Notes: generated by a model from the sequence alone, not told the origin. A stretch of 64,000 nt of DNA from Desulfosporosinus meridiei DSM 13257 (GCF_000231385.2 NC_018515.1:514501-578500), one strand, 5' to 3'. Positions 6,788 through 17,189 are shown, counted from the first letter of the stretch. Translations and numbers: made by a program.

Positions 6788-9142
6788 ATGATTACAAAGA
6801 TCAAAAAAAGAGATGGCAGAGAAGCTCCATTTAACATCGAAAAGATCGCCAATGCTATTTTCAAAGCAGCCAGTGCCACAGGAGGCAAAGATTATGATTC
6901 GGCCATGCTGCTTGCAGAAAAGGTAGTGGAATATATAGAGCAAAGCCTCAGGAAAAAAGTTCCTGAGGTGGAAGAAATTCAGGACGCCGTGGAAAAAGTC
7001 CTGATCGAGACCGGCCATGCCCGTACTTCCAAGGAATTCATCCTCTACCGGGCGGAACGGACCCGGATCAGGGAAATGAATACCCGCCTGATGAAAGTTT
7101 ATGAAGATCTGACCTTCCAGGAAGCCAAAGATAATGATATGAAGCGGGAAAATGCCAATATCGATGGGGACACCGCTATGGGCAACATGCTTCGTTACGG
7201 TTCGGAAGGGGCCAAGCAGTTCAATGAGATGTTTGTCTTGAAGCCTGAGCATTCCAAAGCTCATCGGGACGGAGATATCCATATTCACGACATGGATTTT
7301 CTCATGCTGACCACCACTTGCTGCCAGATCGATATCGAAAAGCTGTTCAAGGACGGATTTAGCACCGGCCACGGTTTCCTTCGGGAACCAAACGATATTA
7401 ACAGTTACAGCGCATTGGCCTGCATTGCCATTCAATCCAACCAGAATGATCAGCACGGCGGCCAGAGTATCCCTAACTTTGATTATGGCATGGCGCCCGG
7501 AGTCGCCAAGACCTACACCCGCCTCTACCGGCAAAATTTCCTGAAAGCAATGGAGCTGCTGGGTGGAAACGGAATTGCCGGTTCAGACACAGACCTGGAA
7601 ACCCGGCTGAATGTGGTCTTTCAAATGCTCGAGAAGGAACGGGGTATCGTGCCGGTTCTGAACTCGGACAATGAATATCTTGAGCTGGAAGCCCATTTTC
7701 TTTGGGATTATTATCGGATGGACTCTGTCACAATCCTCAAGGCTCAGGAATTTGCCGTCAAAAAAGCCGTTGCCGAAACCGACCGCCGCACCTATCAGGC
7801 CATGGAAGCCCTGGTTCATAATCTGAATACCATGCATAGCCGGGCCGGAGCGCAAATCCCCTTTAGCTCGATTAACTACGGTATGGATACTACCCCCGAA
7901 GGCCGCATGGTGGTCAAAAACCTCTTGCTGGCCACAGAAGCCGGCTTGGGCAATGGGGAAACCCCCATCTTCCCAATCCATATTTTCAAAGTCAAGGAAG
8001 GCGTTAACTATAATCCCGGAGAGCCCAACTATGATCTCTTCCAGCTGGCCTGCCGGGTCAGTGCCAAGCGCCTTTTTCCCAATTTCTCGTTTATAGATGC
8101 CCCCTTCAATCTCCAATACTATGTTCCGGGCCGTCCGGAAACCGAGATTGCTTACATGGGCTGCCGCACCCGGGTGGTGGGCAATGTACACGACCCTTCT
8201 CGTGAAACCCTTTTCGGGCGCGGCAATCTCAGTTTTACCACGATCAACCTGCCCCGGCTTGCCCTGAAAAACAACCGCGATATCCCCGCTTTCTTCGCTG
8301 AGCTGAACGAGAAAATCGACATGGTCATCAATCAGCTCCTGGAGCGCTTTGAGATTCAAGCCCGCAAAAAGGTGAAGAATTTCCCTTTCCTGATGGGCCA
8401 GGGGATTTGGATGGATTCCGACCAACTGGGCTGGGATGACGAAATCCGTGAGGTACTCAAGCATGGGACTCTGTCCATGGGCTTTATCGGCCTGGCGGAA
8501 TCCCTGAAAGTCCTGACCGGACAGCATCACGGGGAATCCGAGGAATCCCGTCAATTGGGACTGAAGATCGTCACCCAGATGAGAAAGCGCATGGATGAAG
8601 CGAGCGAAAAGTACAAACTGAACTTCTCCCTGCTGGCGACGCCAGCGGAAGGACTTTCTGGCCGTTTCATCAAACTGGACAAGAAAATATTTGGCACTAT
8701 TGATGAGATCACCAATAAGGAATACTATACGAACAGCTTTCATATCCCGGTCAGTTTCCCGATCAGTGCTTATGAAAAAGTACGCATCGAAGCTCCTTAC
8801 CATGCGCTGACCAACGCCGGCCATATTACTTATGTGGAGCTGGACGGGGACCCGACTCAGAATCTCCAGGCCTTTGAAAAAGTGGTTCGCTGCATGAAAG
8901 AGGCCGGCATCGGCTTCGGGGCAGTCAACCATCCTGTGGACCGGGATCCCCTTTGCGGCTATACTGGCATCATTGGCAACGAATGCCCGAGATGCGGACG
9001 CTATGAGGACAAAGTGAAGTTCGAGCGAATCCGCCGTATCACCGGCTATTTGGTGGGTACCCTGGACCGCTTCAATGATGCCAAGAAGGCGGAAGTGCGG
9101 GACCGGGTTAAGCATTTAAAAACGGATATCCCTGCTGAGTAG
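6788..9142 (+). CDS. nrdD: NrdD, class III anaerobic ribonucleoside-triphosphate reductase
   Basis: The 784-residue glycyl-radical enzyme that reduces ribonucleotides to deoxyribonucleotides without oxygen. Residues 1-90 form an ATP-cone (allosteric) domain beginning ITKIKKRDGR. The catalytic part includes DGDIHIHDMDF and NGETPIFPIHIFKV. Near the C-terminus, CGYTGIIGNECPRCGR provides zinc-type cysteines, and RRITGYLVG (about residue 750) carries the expected radical glycine. The start at ATG 6788 follows GAGGAAGGGG; an upstream in-frame ATG at 6752 lacks such a site. NrdG, its activase, follows 49 bases later. The gene is preceded by cobalamin riboswitch 2, so it is expected to be expressed when B12 is scarce. 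Confidence 0.95.
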   Translation: MITKIKKRDGREAPFNIEKIANAIFKAASATGGKDYDSAMLLAEKVVEYIEQSLRKKVPEVEEIQDAVEKVLIETGHARTSKEFILYRAERTRIREMNTRLMKVYEDLTFQEAKDNDMKRENANIDGDTAMGNMLRYGSEGAKQFNEMFVLKPEHSKAHRDGDIHIHDMDFLMLTTTCCQIDIEKLFKDGFSTGHGFLREPNDINSYSALACIAIQSNQNDQHGGQSIPNFDYGMAPGVAKTYTRLYRQNFLKAMELLGGNGIAGSDTDLETRLNVVFQMLEKERGIVPVLNSDNEYLELEAHFLWDYYRMDSVTILKAQEFAVKKAVAETDRRTYQAMEALVHNLNTMHSRAGAQIPFSSINYGMDTTPEGRMVVKNLLLATEAGLGNGETPIFPIHIFKVKEGVNYNPGEPNYDLFQLACRVSAKRLFPNFSFIDAPFNLQYYVPGRPETEIAYMGCRTRVVGNVHDPSRETLFGRGNLSFTTINLPRLALKNNRDIPAFFAELNEKIDMVINQLLERFEIQARKKVKNFPFLMGQGIWMDSDQLGWDDEIREVLKHGTLSMGFIGLAESLKVLTGQHHGESEESRQLGLKIVTQMRKRMDEASEKYKLNFSLLATPAEGLSGRFIKLDKKIFGTIDEITNKEYYTNSFHIPVSFPISAYEKVRIEAPYHALTNAGHITYVELDGDPTQNLQAFEKVVRCMKEAGIGFGAVNHPVDRDPLCGYTGIIGNECPRCGRYEDKVKFERIRRITGYLVGTLDRFNDAKKAEVRDRVKHLKTDIPAE

Positions 9143-9191
9143 GCATTGAAGCAGAGTTTGTCCTTAAATCAGAATCTACGGAGGCATAACT

Positions 9192-9701
9192 ATGAGTCCT
9201 GATCTGAGGATTGCCGGAATTATAGAAGAATCGATTGTTGATGGTCCGGGTATCCGCTTTGTGGTTTTTGCCCAGGGGTGCAATCACCATTGTCCGGGTT
9301 GCCATAATCCTGAAACTCAGCCCTTTGACCGTGGAACTGTGGTTCAGATTGAAACTCTGCTCAGGCAGATGTCGAAGAACCCGCTGCTGGACGGGGTAAG
9401 CATAAGCGGTGGAGAACCTTTTGAACAAGCGGAGGTTTTGGCGGAGCTGGCGGCTCAGGTGCAGAAAAAAGGGCTGAATGTGGTAACCTATACCGGTTAT
9501 ATTTATGAAGAGATTCTCGCTAATGCCTCTGAGCAGCCAGGTTGGTCCCGCCTGCTTAAGCATACCGACATTCTGGTAGACGGGCGTTTCGAGCTGGCAC
9601 AGCGCAATCTGCTCTTAAAGTTCAGAGGATCAGAGAATCAGCGGCTCATCGATGTGAAGAAAAGTCTGGAGTCCGGAGAAATCCAAGAGGCCATTCTCTA
9701 A
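9192..9701 (+). CDS. nrdG: NrdG, anaerobic reductase activating radical-SAM enzyme
   Basis: A 169-residue radical-SAM activase that generates the glycyl radical on NrdD. The cluster-binding CNHHCPGCHNPETQPF (CxxxCxxC) starts near residue 30, and the SAM-binding SISGGEPFEQ follows. ATG 9192 has ACGGAGG upstream. It closes the nrdDG unit and is followed by a long perfect hairpin. Confidence 0.95.
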   Translation: MSPDLRIAGIIEESIVDGPGIRFVVFAQGCNHHCPGCHNPETQPFDRGTVVQIETLLRQMSKNPLLDGVSISGGEPFEQAEVLAELAAQVQKKGLNVVTYTGYIYEEILANASEQPGWSRLLKHTDILVDGRFELAQRNLLLKFRGSENQRLIDVKKSLESGEIQEAIL

Positions 9702-9718
9702 ATGCCAAAAGAGCATTG

Positions 9719-9784
9719 CCATTATATACTGAAGCCCCCTAGCTTAGGAAACCGACTACGCTAGGGGGCTTCAGTATATAATGG
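9719..9784. terminator. 25-bp perfect inverted repeat between convergent nrdG and queH
   Basis: Bases 9719-9743 are exactly complementary to 9760-9784, with a 16-base spacer. The core is GAAGCCCCCTAGC / GCTAGGGGGCTTC. The A/T-rich outer arms would give a T-containing tail in either direction, so it fits a bidirectional terminator between two converging genes. The arm is unusually long and perfect for a terminator. Confidence 0.7.
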
Positions 9785-9820
9785 ATGAATATTGCGGCAG
9801 GGGGGTAGGGCCCGTCACGA

Positions 9821-10369
9821 TCAACCCCGGTCTGCCGCTTTACGTTTCTGATAGCGTTCCTCTTCGCTGAAAACGCAGCCGCAGTATTTCTGCATATACA
9901 GCGAAAGTTCACGGGCCCTTTGCTGGCCTTCGCGGAAAAAGGGCCGGAAATCCCGGTATAAAAATTCTATCCCATAGGTTTGGGCTGCTTTCTCAGCGGC
10001 CTGGCTAATCAACTCATGATTCTGATAGGGGCTGATAAGCAGGGATGTGGTAAAGCTGTCGAATCCATTTTCGGCAGCGTATTTTGCCGTGGCGTTCAGC
10101 CGGATGTCATAGCAAAAGGCGCAGCGGTAATCAAAATCCGGCCTAATACCCTTGATAAATTCCCGAAGACCGTATTCATCCTTCATCACAAGCTGCAGGT
10201 CGACAGCCTTGGCATATTGGAGTAAAGCATCTCTCCGGCTTCTGTATTCGGTAAACGGGTGAATATTGGGATTGTTCCAATATCCGACAGGCTCTATGCC
10301 TTCGGCCCTGAGCTGATCCACGCATTTTAGGGAACAAGGAGCGCAGCAGGTATGCAGCAAGATTTTCAT
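9821..10369 (-). CDS. queH: QueH, epoxyqueuosine reductase
   Basis: A 182-residue protein of the QueH (former DUF208) family, which performs the last step of queuosine synthesis in tRNA wobble position 34, replacing the corrinoid enzyme QueG. Four cysteine groups are visible: HTCCAPCS near the start, CAFCYDIR in the middle, and YCGC near the end, matching the family's iron-sulfur and metal ligands. The start codon is preceded by GGAGGAACC. It is transcribed toward nrdG and ends at the shared hairpin. Confidence 0.92.
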   Translation of the reverse strand: MKILLHTCCAPCSLKCVDQLRAEGIEPVGYWNNPNIHPFTEYRSRRDALLQYAKAVDLQLVMKDEYGLREFIKGIRPDFDYRCAFCYDIRLNATAKYAAENGFDSFTTSLLISPYQNHELISQAAEKAAQTYGIEFLYRDFRPFFREGQQRARELSLYMQKYCGCVFSEEERYQKRKAADRG

Positions 10370-10405
10370 TGAGGTTCCTCCAGAGCATAAAATTTTAATG
10401 GCTTT

Positions 10406-11836
10406 TTAGCTTTTACCTGTTCGCTGATATGCTTGGATGTAGCTGAAATTCTCATTGTTCCGCTCCATCAGATAATCATCGGCTAGGACAGCATCGAGAA
10501 ATTCTTTGCCCCCGGATTCTACGACAACCACGTTCATGCCCAGCTTTTGCTCTACATCACTTACGGTAATATCATCCAAAAACAGCTGTTCTCTCGACCT
10601 CAGTATATTAGAGGGTATCTGCAGAACATCTCCCAGGTATTCACCCTGATCTTTTCTTTCCTGCAGCTGCTTGATGAGATCCTGGCCGGTAATCAGCCCG
10701 GAGACGGTTATGGTCTCTCCGAAGAAATCATTGCGGATGCAGCAGACATTAATTTTGATCAGCGGAAACACGTCCATAATTTGCGCTGCAAAACCTTTGA
10801 TGGTTGGATAGGTTAGCTTCCCGGTTACCATGGTGAGTGTCCTTGACAGATTATGATTAAATTTCCTGCGTTTGATTTTTTTCTTAACCTGCACCAGAGC
10901 CTCATTAAACTCGTCTATCAGCAGTCTCATCATACCGACGCCATTTTCCAGCTGGATATAACCATCGTAGCGTTCTTCTTCCGGAAACTCTCTTTCGGCA
11001 GTGATATACCATTCATCACTGGCATGGATAAAGTGAAGCCCGTACTTTTCATAAAATTCACTCTGCCTGCTCTCGATCAAATCAATAACGGCTTCGCAGT
11101 CCTGTTTATTAAATACGTCAAGGGGATACAAACCTTTTCGGTACTTGGTGATTCCCGCCGGAACCACTGAAACGCTCCGCATAAAAGGAAGATATTTGGA
11201 CAGATCTGCGATGGATCGCTCCAGCTCACGGCCATCATTTACATCTTTGCAAAGGACGATCTGCCCATTCATTTCAATGCGGCCTGCATACAGCAGATCC
11301 AGATATTTAAGCTTATCCCCGGCAAAGCGGTTATGGAGCATTTTACAACGAAGTTCCGGATTGGTCGTCTGCACCGATACGTTGATCGGAGCAAGATGCA
11401 GCCGGATGATTCTGTCTATATCCTTTTGCTGCATATTAGTCAACGTGATGTAGTTTCCTTGCAAAAAAGACAGTCTGGAATCGTCATCCTTGAAGTAAAG
11501 GGTTTCCCTCATGCCGGGGGGCATCTGGTCAATAAAGCAAAATATACATTTATTGCAGCAGGAACGATAATTGCTCATCAAGCTGTTATCGAACTCGATG
11601 CCTAAGTCGTCATCATAATCCTTTTCAATCTCCAGCAGCCATTCTTCGCCGTTTTGCTTTCTTATGACCACTTCAATAAATTCATCCTTGATTAAATACC
11701 TGTAATCAAATACGTCTTCTATTTCTTCATTGTTAATCGTCAGCAGAATATCACCTGCTTCAATTTTCATTTCTTCGCCAATAGAATCCGGATACACCTC
11801 TTTAATCAGATGACCTTGATTCCTTTTATTCTTCAA
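10406..11836 (-). CDS. DUF512 family protein: PDZ-like domain plus radical-SAM-like core
   Basis: About 476 residues. The N-terminus (HLIKEVYPDSIGEEMKIEAG) is PDZ-like. A central CCNKCIFCFIDQMP contains a CxxxCxxC iron-sulfur motif, followed by the conserved DUF512 region (DDDSRLSFLQGNYITLTN and SVVPAGITKYRKGLYPL). The C-terminus holds VTGKLTYP and DVLQIPSNILR. Its biochemical role is not established. I prefer TTG 11836, which has a GAGAGGAAAG box upstream; a longer TTG start at 11854 lacks one. queH begins 37 bases after its stop on the same strand, suggesting co-transcription. Confidence 0.85.
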   Translation of the reverse strand: MKNKRNQGHLIKEVYPDSIGEEMKIEAGDILLTINNEEIEDVFDYRYLIKDEFIEVVIRKQNGEEWLLEIEKDYDDDLGIEFDNSLMSNYRSCCNKCIFCFIDQMPPGMRETLYFKDDDSRLSFLQGNYITLTNMQQKDIDRIIRLHLAPINVSVQTTNPELRCKMLHNRFAGDKLKYLDLLYAGRIEMNGQIVLCKDVNDGRELERSIADLSKYLPFMRSVSVVPAGITKYRKGLYPLDVFNKQDCEAVIDLIESRQSEFYEKYGLHFIHASDEWYITAEREFPEEERYDGYIQLENGVGMMRLLIDEFNEALVQVKKKIKRRKFNHNLSRTLTMVTGKLTYPTIKGFAAQIMDVFPLIKINVCCIRNDFFGETITVSGLITGQDLIKQLQERKDQGEYLGDVLQIPSNILRSREQLFLDDITVSDVEQKLGMNVVVVESGGKEFLDAVLADDYLMERNNENFSYIQAYQRTGKS

Positions 11837-11948
11837 AGGTGACTTTCCTCTCAACGAATATTTTTAAGGTGGCTTTGTTTCATTGCAACTGCCGCAAACT
11901 GCCACGGGGCTCAGTTAGGTGCTGCGCATATACTCCAGTTCATTGTAA

Positions 11949-13011
11949 ACCAAAGCCTACGTCCGTTCAACAGCTTACGAATATAATCGTAACTTTACAA
12001 ATGAAAACAGAATTATTTATGGTGTCACAACCGGATTGGGAGAAAATTGGAATAAAGCAGTATGTCCTGCAGATTCAGCGCTTTTACAAAGAAACACGCT
12101 CCTGTCCCATGCCGCCTCGGTAGGAGAACCTTTGGACAAAGAAGTAGTGCGGGGAATACTTTTGATGATGCTTTTAAACCTGGGACAAGCTTATGCCGGA
12201 GTTCGGATGGAAACTCTGGAGCAAATAGCAGGACTTCTCAATCATGGCATTATCCCATTTGCTCCAAAAGATGGTTCCGTAGGCTATCTGGGGCCGGAAG
12301 CTCACGTTGGCCTCGTTCTAATTGGGCTAGGTAAGGCTTGGTTTAACGATAATTTACTGCCCGGAGATAAGGCTCTTGCAAAGGCGGATATGAAACCAAT
12401 CGTTTTAGCAAGCAAAGAGGGCTTATCCCTCGTTTCCGGAACGACATCAATTACAGCACTAACTGCTTTAACGTTATATGATGCAATTAATTATTCCAAA
12501 ACAGCAGACATCTCTGCAGCCATGTCTTTAGAAGTATTAAAAGGAACCCTGGAAGCTTATGACCCAAGGATTCAAGCTGTAAGACCACATGAAGACCAAA
12601 TAAATACTGCTGAAAACATTAGAAATATCTTAAAAGATAGTGAGATAATTGCCCAATACAAATCCTACAGAGTACAGGATGCTACGTCATTAAGAAATGT
12701 TCCTCAAGTACACGGGGCAGTTAAGAAGACAATCAAAGATGCCTATAACGGTTCTTACGGAAATGAACTCCTGTTGCGATAATCCGTTAATATTTTCTGA
12801 CGAGGATGACGGACAGGTATTGATGGGCTGTAATGCTGATGGCTCATTTGTGGGAATTGAAGCTGATTCTTTATGCATGGCAATGACCATGATGGCAAAA
12901 ATGTCAGAAAGAAGGACCCATAGACTGGTTAACCTATTTAACATTTATAAATGGATGTCCAAGTATTGTGATGATGCACCAACTATGGTTGGTTATAGCT
13001 TGATACTATAA
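11949..13011 (+). pseudogene. Histidine/aromatic ammonia-lyase-like gene, truncated and frameshifted
   Basis: From 11949 the frame runs through IYGVTTGLGENW (the conserved lyase N-terminal loop), LLSHAASVGEPLD, and NHGIIPFAPKDGSVGYLGPEAH to a stop at 12782. Before that stop the homology has moved to another frame, which reads EMNSCCDNPLIFSDEDDG, then ERRTHRLVN, and ends at about 13011. The protein thus lacks its first ~50 residues, has a frameshift near 12750, and is cut at the C-terminus, where a terminator begins. The position of the Ala-Ser-Gly that forms the MIO cofactor reads Tyr-Leu-Gly (GSVGYLG), so the ancestral protein may already have lacked lyase activity. Confidence 0.8.
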
Positions 13012-13029
13012 CTAACCATAGTTTTTTTT
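12981..13029 (+). terminator. Strong intrinsic terminator before metH
   Basis: AACTATGGTTGGTTATAG (12981-12998) pairs nearly perfectly with CTATAACTAACCATAGTT (13006-13023) and is followed by a run of T. It overlaps the last codons of the broken lyase frame and insulates metH. Confidence 0.9.
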
Positions 13030-13090
13030 GACTTATCCTATATCAAGTTTATCATGCTATAGTCAAGATATTAGTTTAGGGGGTTAGCTC

Positions 13091-16000
13091 ATGAGATACA
13101 ATATTGAAGCTTATTTAAAGGAACGAATTCTTGTTTTAGATGGTGCAATGGGAACCTGTATTCAGGGCTATGACTTAAATGAACAAGAGTTCATAGGAAG
13201 TTGTCATTGTCATAAAGGTCAAAAGGGGAATAATGACCTTTTGAATATTTCTCATCCAGAGATTATTGAAGCAATCCATAAACGTTATCTGGAAGCTGGA
13301 GCGGATATTATTGAGACTAATACCTTTAATGCCACTAGAATCTCTCAAAAGGATTATGGTATGGAGGATAAGGTCTACGAACTTAATCTCCAGGGGGCAA
13401 AGCTCGCAAGAGAAGCGGCAGATCTTTTTACGAAGGCCGAGCCCAGTAAACCGCGTTTTGTAGCCGGTTCAGTGGGGCCTACCAATCGAACGGCCTCGCT
13501 TTCACCGGATGTCGAAAATCCAGGTATCAGAAATATTAGTTTTGACGAACTCGTACTTGCCTATGGTGAACAGATTCAGGGGCTGGTCGAGGGAGGAGTC
13601 GATCTGATAATGATTGAAACCATCTTTGATTCCTTAAATGCTAGGGCAGCGATATTTGCAGCGGAAGATGTCTTTAAGGAAAAAGGCTTGACCCTGCCCA
13701 TCATTATCTCCGGGACTGTAGCGGATAAGAGTGGTCGAATCTTATCCGGGCAAACCCTTGAAGCGTTTGTCTATACTATGAAGGGAGAAGAAATCCTTGG
13801 GATCGGATTAAACTGTTCCTTTGGAGCCCGGGATTTAATTCCCTTCATTAAATATCTTTCCAAAACACAAGATCGTTATGTAACCTTTCACCCCAATGCG
13901 GGTCTGCCAAACTCCCTAGGGGAGTATGAGGAACGACCGGAAGAAACGGCAGCGCTGGTCAAGGAATTAGCAGAGCAAGGACATTTAAATATTGTCGGAG
14001 CCTGCTGTGGTTCAACACCAGCCCACATTAAAGCGATTGCTGAAGCCGTCGAGGGTATTAAACCAAGAAAAATTCCTCAACTGGAGAAAGAGACGGTTTA
14101 CTGTGGTCTCGAAGCCATTGTTATTAAGAACGAAAATAACTTTGTCAATATTGGGGAACGAACGAATGTTTCCGGATCGGCTAAGTTTGCCAGACTGATT
14201 CGAGAGAAAAACTATGAAGCAGCCTTATTTGTGGCCAAAGAACAGGTGGAAAATGGAGCGCAAATTATTGATATAAACTTTGACGATGGTCTGCTTGATG
14301 CCGTAAATGAAATGGACATATTTCTGAAACTTCTTGCTGGCGAGCCAGATATTGCCAGAGTTCCGGTGATGATTGATTCGTCAAAATTTGAGGTTTTAGA
14401 AGTAGGGTTAAAGGCCATCCAAGGAAAAGCCGTCGTCAATTCTATCAGCCTAAAAGTTGGGGAAGCGGAATTCCTTCGGCAAGCAACGTTAATTAAACGC
14501 TATGGTGCAGGCGTTGTGGTGATGGCTTTTGATGAGCAAGGTCAGGCCGATACGTTTGAGAGGAGAATCGCAGTTTGCCAAAGAGCGTATGAGTTATTAG
14601 TCACTAAGGTGAAGTTTCCCCCAACGGATATCATTTTCGACCCTAATATTTTGGCGATTGCCACAGGGATTGAAGAGCATAATAATTACGCGGTGGATTT
14701 TATCAACACGGTAAAATGGATCAAGGCAAATCTCCCTTATGCCAAGGTTAGTGGTGGAGTAAGCAATTTATCTTTCTCCTTTAGAGGGAACAATGCCATC
14801 AGGGAAGCGATGCACTCTGTGTTTTTGTATCACGCTATTGCAGCAGGGATGGATATGGCCATAGTCAACCCCAGTATGATTCAGATTTATGATGAGATCG
14901 ATAAGGACCTCCTGGAAAAGGTCGAAGCTGTCGTGCTGAATAAGACGTCGGATTCTGCCGAAAAACTCTTAGAGTTTGCAGAAAACTACCAAGCGTCGGG
15001 TGGAGATCAAGTTGAGAATAAACTGGCTTGGAGAGAAAAAGGGCCCAAGGAGCGGTTAATTCAGGCGTTAGTCAAAGGGATCGCTGAATTTATCGAAGAA
15101 GACGTTGAAGAGGTCAGAGGGCAATATGCCAGGGCAGAAATGGTGATCGAGGGCCCGCTAATGGATGGAATGAAGGTGGTGGGAGAATTATTCGGAGATG
15201 GCAAGATGTTTCTCCCTCAAGTTGTAAAAAGCGCCAGAGTTATGAAAAAGGCGGTAAGCTTATTATTACCGTACATTGAAGCAGAGAAGAAGGGAAGTGA
15301 AAGCAGCAGTGCAGGAAAAGTGGTCGCCGCAACTGTAAAGGGGGATGTCCATGATATCGGCAAAAACATTGTTTCAGTCATTCTGTCTTGCAATAATTTC
15401 GAAGTGATTGATCTAGGAGTCATGGCCTCTTGCGAAGTAATACTTCAGGCAGCTAAAAGAGAAAAGGCTGATATCATAGCTCTGAGTGGGCTGATTACGC
15501 CGTCACTAGATGAGATGTCGAATGTGGCAGAGGAAATGGAGCGGCAAGGGTTTAATATTCCCCTGATGATTGGCGGAGCAACAACTTCTAAGACTCACAC
15601 AGCCTTAAAGATTGCACCCAAGTATTCAAAGGGAGTCGTGTATAGCGTCGACGCTTCAAAGGCTGTAGAAGTTGCCAAAAAGCTGGTGGATAGGAATCAG
15701 CGAGATGGCTATTTGACCCAATTAGGGGAAGAATACCAAGCTATACGAGAAAACTATGGGAAAATTGAACGCAAGATGGTACCCCTGGAAGAAGCTCGAG
15801 CAAAGAAATTTAAACTGGATTGGACTAAGGAGCATATAACGATTCCTAACTTGATTGGAATCAAACATTTAGAGAATTTCCCGATCAGGGAGCTAAGAAA
15901 CTATATTGATTGGTCGTATTTCTTTGTTGCCTGGAATATGGGAATGGCGTATCCGAAAATTATGAAGGATCCTAAATACGGCGAGGAAGCTAAAAAACTT

Positions 16001-16732
16001 TTTGAGGATGCTAATCAAATGTTAGATTTAGTAGAGCAGGAAGGCATACTGACAGCCAATGCCGTTTTGGGTATTTTTCCAGCAAACTCTCTAGGTGATG
16101 ACCTTGAACTTTACCATAATGGCAGGGTCACAACCTTCAATATGTTAAGGCAACAAGCGGTTTCCAAGGAGAATGTCTATCGATCCCTTGCCGATTATAT
16201 AGCTCCTAAGGAGAGCGGGATAACGGATTATTTAGGTGGATTTATTGTGACGACAGGAATAGGCGCTAAGCAGTATGCAGAGAAACTCAAAGAACAAGGG
16301 GACGACTACGGAGCCATCATGGTCAAACTTCTGGCCGATCGGTTAGCAGAAGCTTTCGCAGAGTTATTACATCTTCAAGTGCGAAAGGATTATTGGGGAT
16401 ACTCTCCTGATGAAAGTACAAAATCTATAGCAGCGTTAACAGAATCATTTAGGGGGATCAGGCCGGCCTTTGGATATCCTTGTCTCAGGGATCATGCTGA
16501 GAAAACAAAGCTTTTCCAACTTTTAGAGGGAGAACGGCATACGGGTGTCACGTTAACAGAACATTATATGATGGACCCGGTTGCTAGTGTGTGTGGGTTG
16601 TATTTCGCTTCTGAGGAGGCCGACTATTTTGATATCAACAGGGTCGATAAGGAGCAATTGGATGATTATGCAAGGCGTAATCAGAAAGGTCTTAAAGAGA
16701 TCGAGAAGATGTTAGGTACTATTTTGAGATAA
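13091..16732 (+). CDS. metH: MetH, cobalamin-dependent methionine synthase
   Basis: A full-length 1213-residue enzyme that transfers methyl from methyltetrahydrofolate via cobalamin to homocysteine. Domain order: homocysteine domain with zinc cysteines in [10 protein letters not shown] (~239) and [10 protein letters not shown] (~305); folate domain from [16 protein letters not shown] (~347); cap and B12 domain with the DxHxxG motif in [12 protein letters not shown] (~751) and [11 protein letters not shown]; and a C-terminal SAM-dependent reactivation domain with [13 protein letters not shown] near the end. The presence of the activation domain implies self-contained repair of oxidised cobalamin. 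ATG 13091 follows AGGGGG. It stands alone between terminators and has no B12 riboswitch. Confidence 0.97.
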   Translation: MRYNIEAYLKERILVLDGAMGTCIQGYDLNEQEFIGSCHCHKGQKGNNDLLNISHPEIIEAIHKRYLEAGADIIETNTFNATRISQKDYGMEDKVYELNLQGAKLAREAADLFTKAEPSKPRFVAGSVGPTNRTASLSPDVENPGIRNISFDELVLAYGEQIQGLVEGGVDLIMIETIFDSLNARAAIFAAEDVFKEKGLTLPIIISGTVADKSGRILSGQTLEAFVYTMKGEEILGIGLNCSFGARDLIPFIKYLSKTQDRYVTFHPNAGLPNSLGEYEERPEETAALVKELAEQGHLNIVGACCGSTPAHIKAIAEAVEGIKPRKIPQLEKETVYCGLEAIVIKNENNFVNIGERTNVSGSAKFARLIREKNYEAALFVAKEQVENGAQIIDINFDDGLLDAVNEMDIFLKLLAGEPDIARVPVMIDSSKFEVLEVGLKAIQGKAVVNSISLKVGEAEFLRQATLIKRYGAGVVVMAFDEQGQADTFERRIAVCQRAYELLVTKVKFPPTDIIFDPNILAIATGIEEHNNYAVDFINTVKWIKANLPYAKVSGGVSNLSFSFRGNNAIREAMHSVFLYHAIAAGMDMAIVNPSMIQIYDEIDKDLLEKVEAVVLNKTSDSAEKLLEFAENYQASGGDQVENKLAWREKGPKERLIQALVKGIAEFIEEDVEEVRGQYARAEMVIEGPLMDGMKVVGELFGDGKMFLPQVVKSARVMKKAVSLLLPYIEAEKKGSESSSAGKVVAATVKGDVHDIGKNIVSVILSCNNFEVIDLGVMASCEVILQAAKREKADIIALSGLITPSLDEMSNVAEEMERQGFNIPLMIGGATTSKTHTALKIAPKYSKGVVYSVDASKAVEVAKKLVDRNQRDGYLTQLGEEYQAIRENYGKIERKMVPLEEARAKKFKLDWTKEHITIPNLIGIKHLENFPIRELRNYIDWSYFFVAWNMGMAYPKIMKDPKYGEEAKKLFEDANQMLDLVEQEGILTANAVLGIFPANSLGDDLELYHNGRVTTFNMLRQQAVSKENVYRSLADYIAPKESGITDYLGGFIVTTGIGAKQYAEKLKEQGDDYGAIMVKLLADRLAEAFAELLHLQVRKDYWGYSPDESTKSIAALTESFRGIRPAFGYPCLRDHAEKTKLFQLLEGERHTGVTLTEHYMMDPVASVCGLYFASEEADYFDINRVDKEQLDDYARRNQKGLKEIEKMLGTILR

Positions 16733-16751
16733 AATAAAGAATAAGGAAGAG

Positions 16752-16794
16752 AAGGTCTGTATCAAAATTTAGTTTATAGTTTGATACAGACCTT
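16752..16794 (+). terminator. Hairpin downstream of metH
   Basis: AAGGTCTGTATCAAA (16752-16766) pairs exactly with TTTGATACAGACCTT (16780-16794) around a 13-base A/T loop, 20 bases after the metH stop. The T-run is short, so it is a probable terminator or 3'-end stabiliser. Confidence 0.75.
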
Positions 16795-16821
16795 TACGCT
16801 ACAGGTAATCATCTTCGATAT

Positions 16822-16863
16822 AAAAAAGTGTGCTCCTCTATCATATGCTTGTTTGGTGTGCAT
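16822..16863 (+). repeat. ~42-bp dispersed repeat, copy A
   Basis: AAAAAAGTGTGCTCCTCTAT followed by CATATGCTTGTTTGGTGTGCAT closely matches 25328-25371, in the same orientation, with about five substitutions. It lies between metH and cobalamin riboswitch 3. Its nature is unknown; an insertion-sequence end, a small repeat or a shared regulatory site are all possible. Confidence 0.7.
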
Positions 16864-16985
16864 TGATCAAAAAAGAAAATAATGCTAAAATTCCGAAAAG
16901 GCTATTGAAAAAGAAAAAAGGTTATGCTAACCTGTAAAAAACGCAAGTACAAGTAATTTTCTATATATCAAAGTAATTGAATAAT

Positions 16986-17189
16986 TAGGAATAAGTGATT
17001 TTTTCTCTGAGGGGAAGAAATTGAAAAGGGAAGTCAGTGGAAGCTGACGCGGTGCCCGCCACTGTAAGAGGGAGTCAACTTACATAATGTCACTGGGGAA
17101 CTATCTCTTGGGAAGACGTAAGCTGATGATGAACTTAAGCCAGGAAACCTGCTTATTTCCAGGTCAGAACTGCCTACGGGAATGTTAGG
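16986..17189 (+). promoter_or_regulatory. Cobalamin riboswitch 3 (upstream of Nik/peptide-type ABC operon)
   Basis: Contains GTGCCCGCCACTGTAAGAGG, GGGAAGACGTAAG and the B12 box AAGCCAGGAAACCTGC at about 17136-17151. It is close to riboswitch 1 in sequence, including the GAAAAGGGAAGTCAGT start, the GTCACTGGG segment and the CTACGGGA end, indicating duplication of the whole leader. It is followed by its own terminator and by a peptide/nickel-type ABC operon. Confidence 0.93.

Noticed and set aside
6779-7534. A 251-codon minus-strand frame
   Set aside because: Also antisense to nrdD, with no ribosome-binding site or recognisable motif.
7583-9115. A 510-codon open frame on the minus strand
   Set aside because: It lies wholly opposite nrdD, has no family resemblance, and arises from the codon bias of the true gene.
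13028-13063. TTGACT...TATAGT before metH considered as a promoter
   Set aside because: The spacer is about 24 bases, too long for a standard sigma-A promoter.
16752-16863. A CRISPR-like array from the nearby repeats
   Set aside because: There are only two dispersed copies 8.5 kb apart and a single hairpin; no regular spacing and no cas genes.
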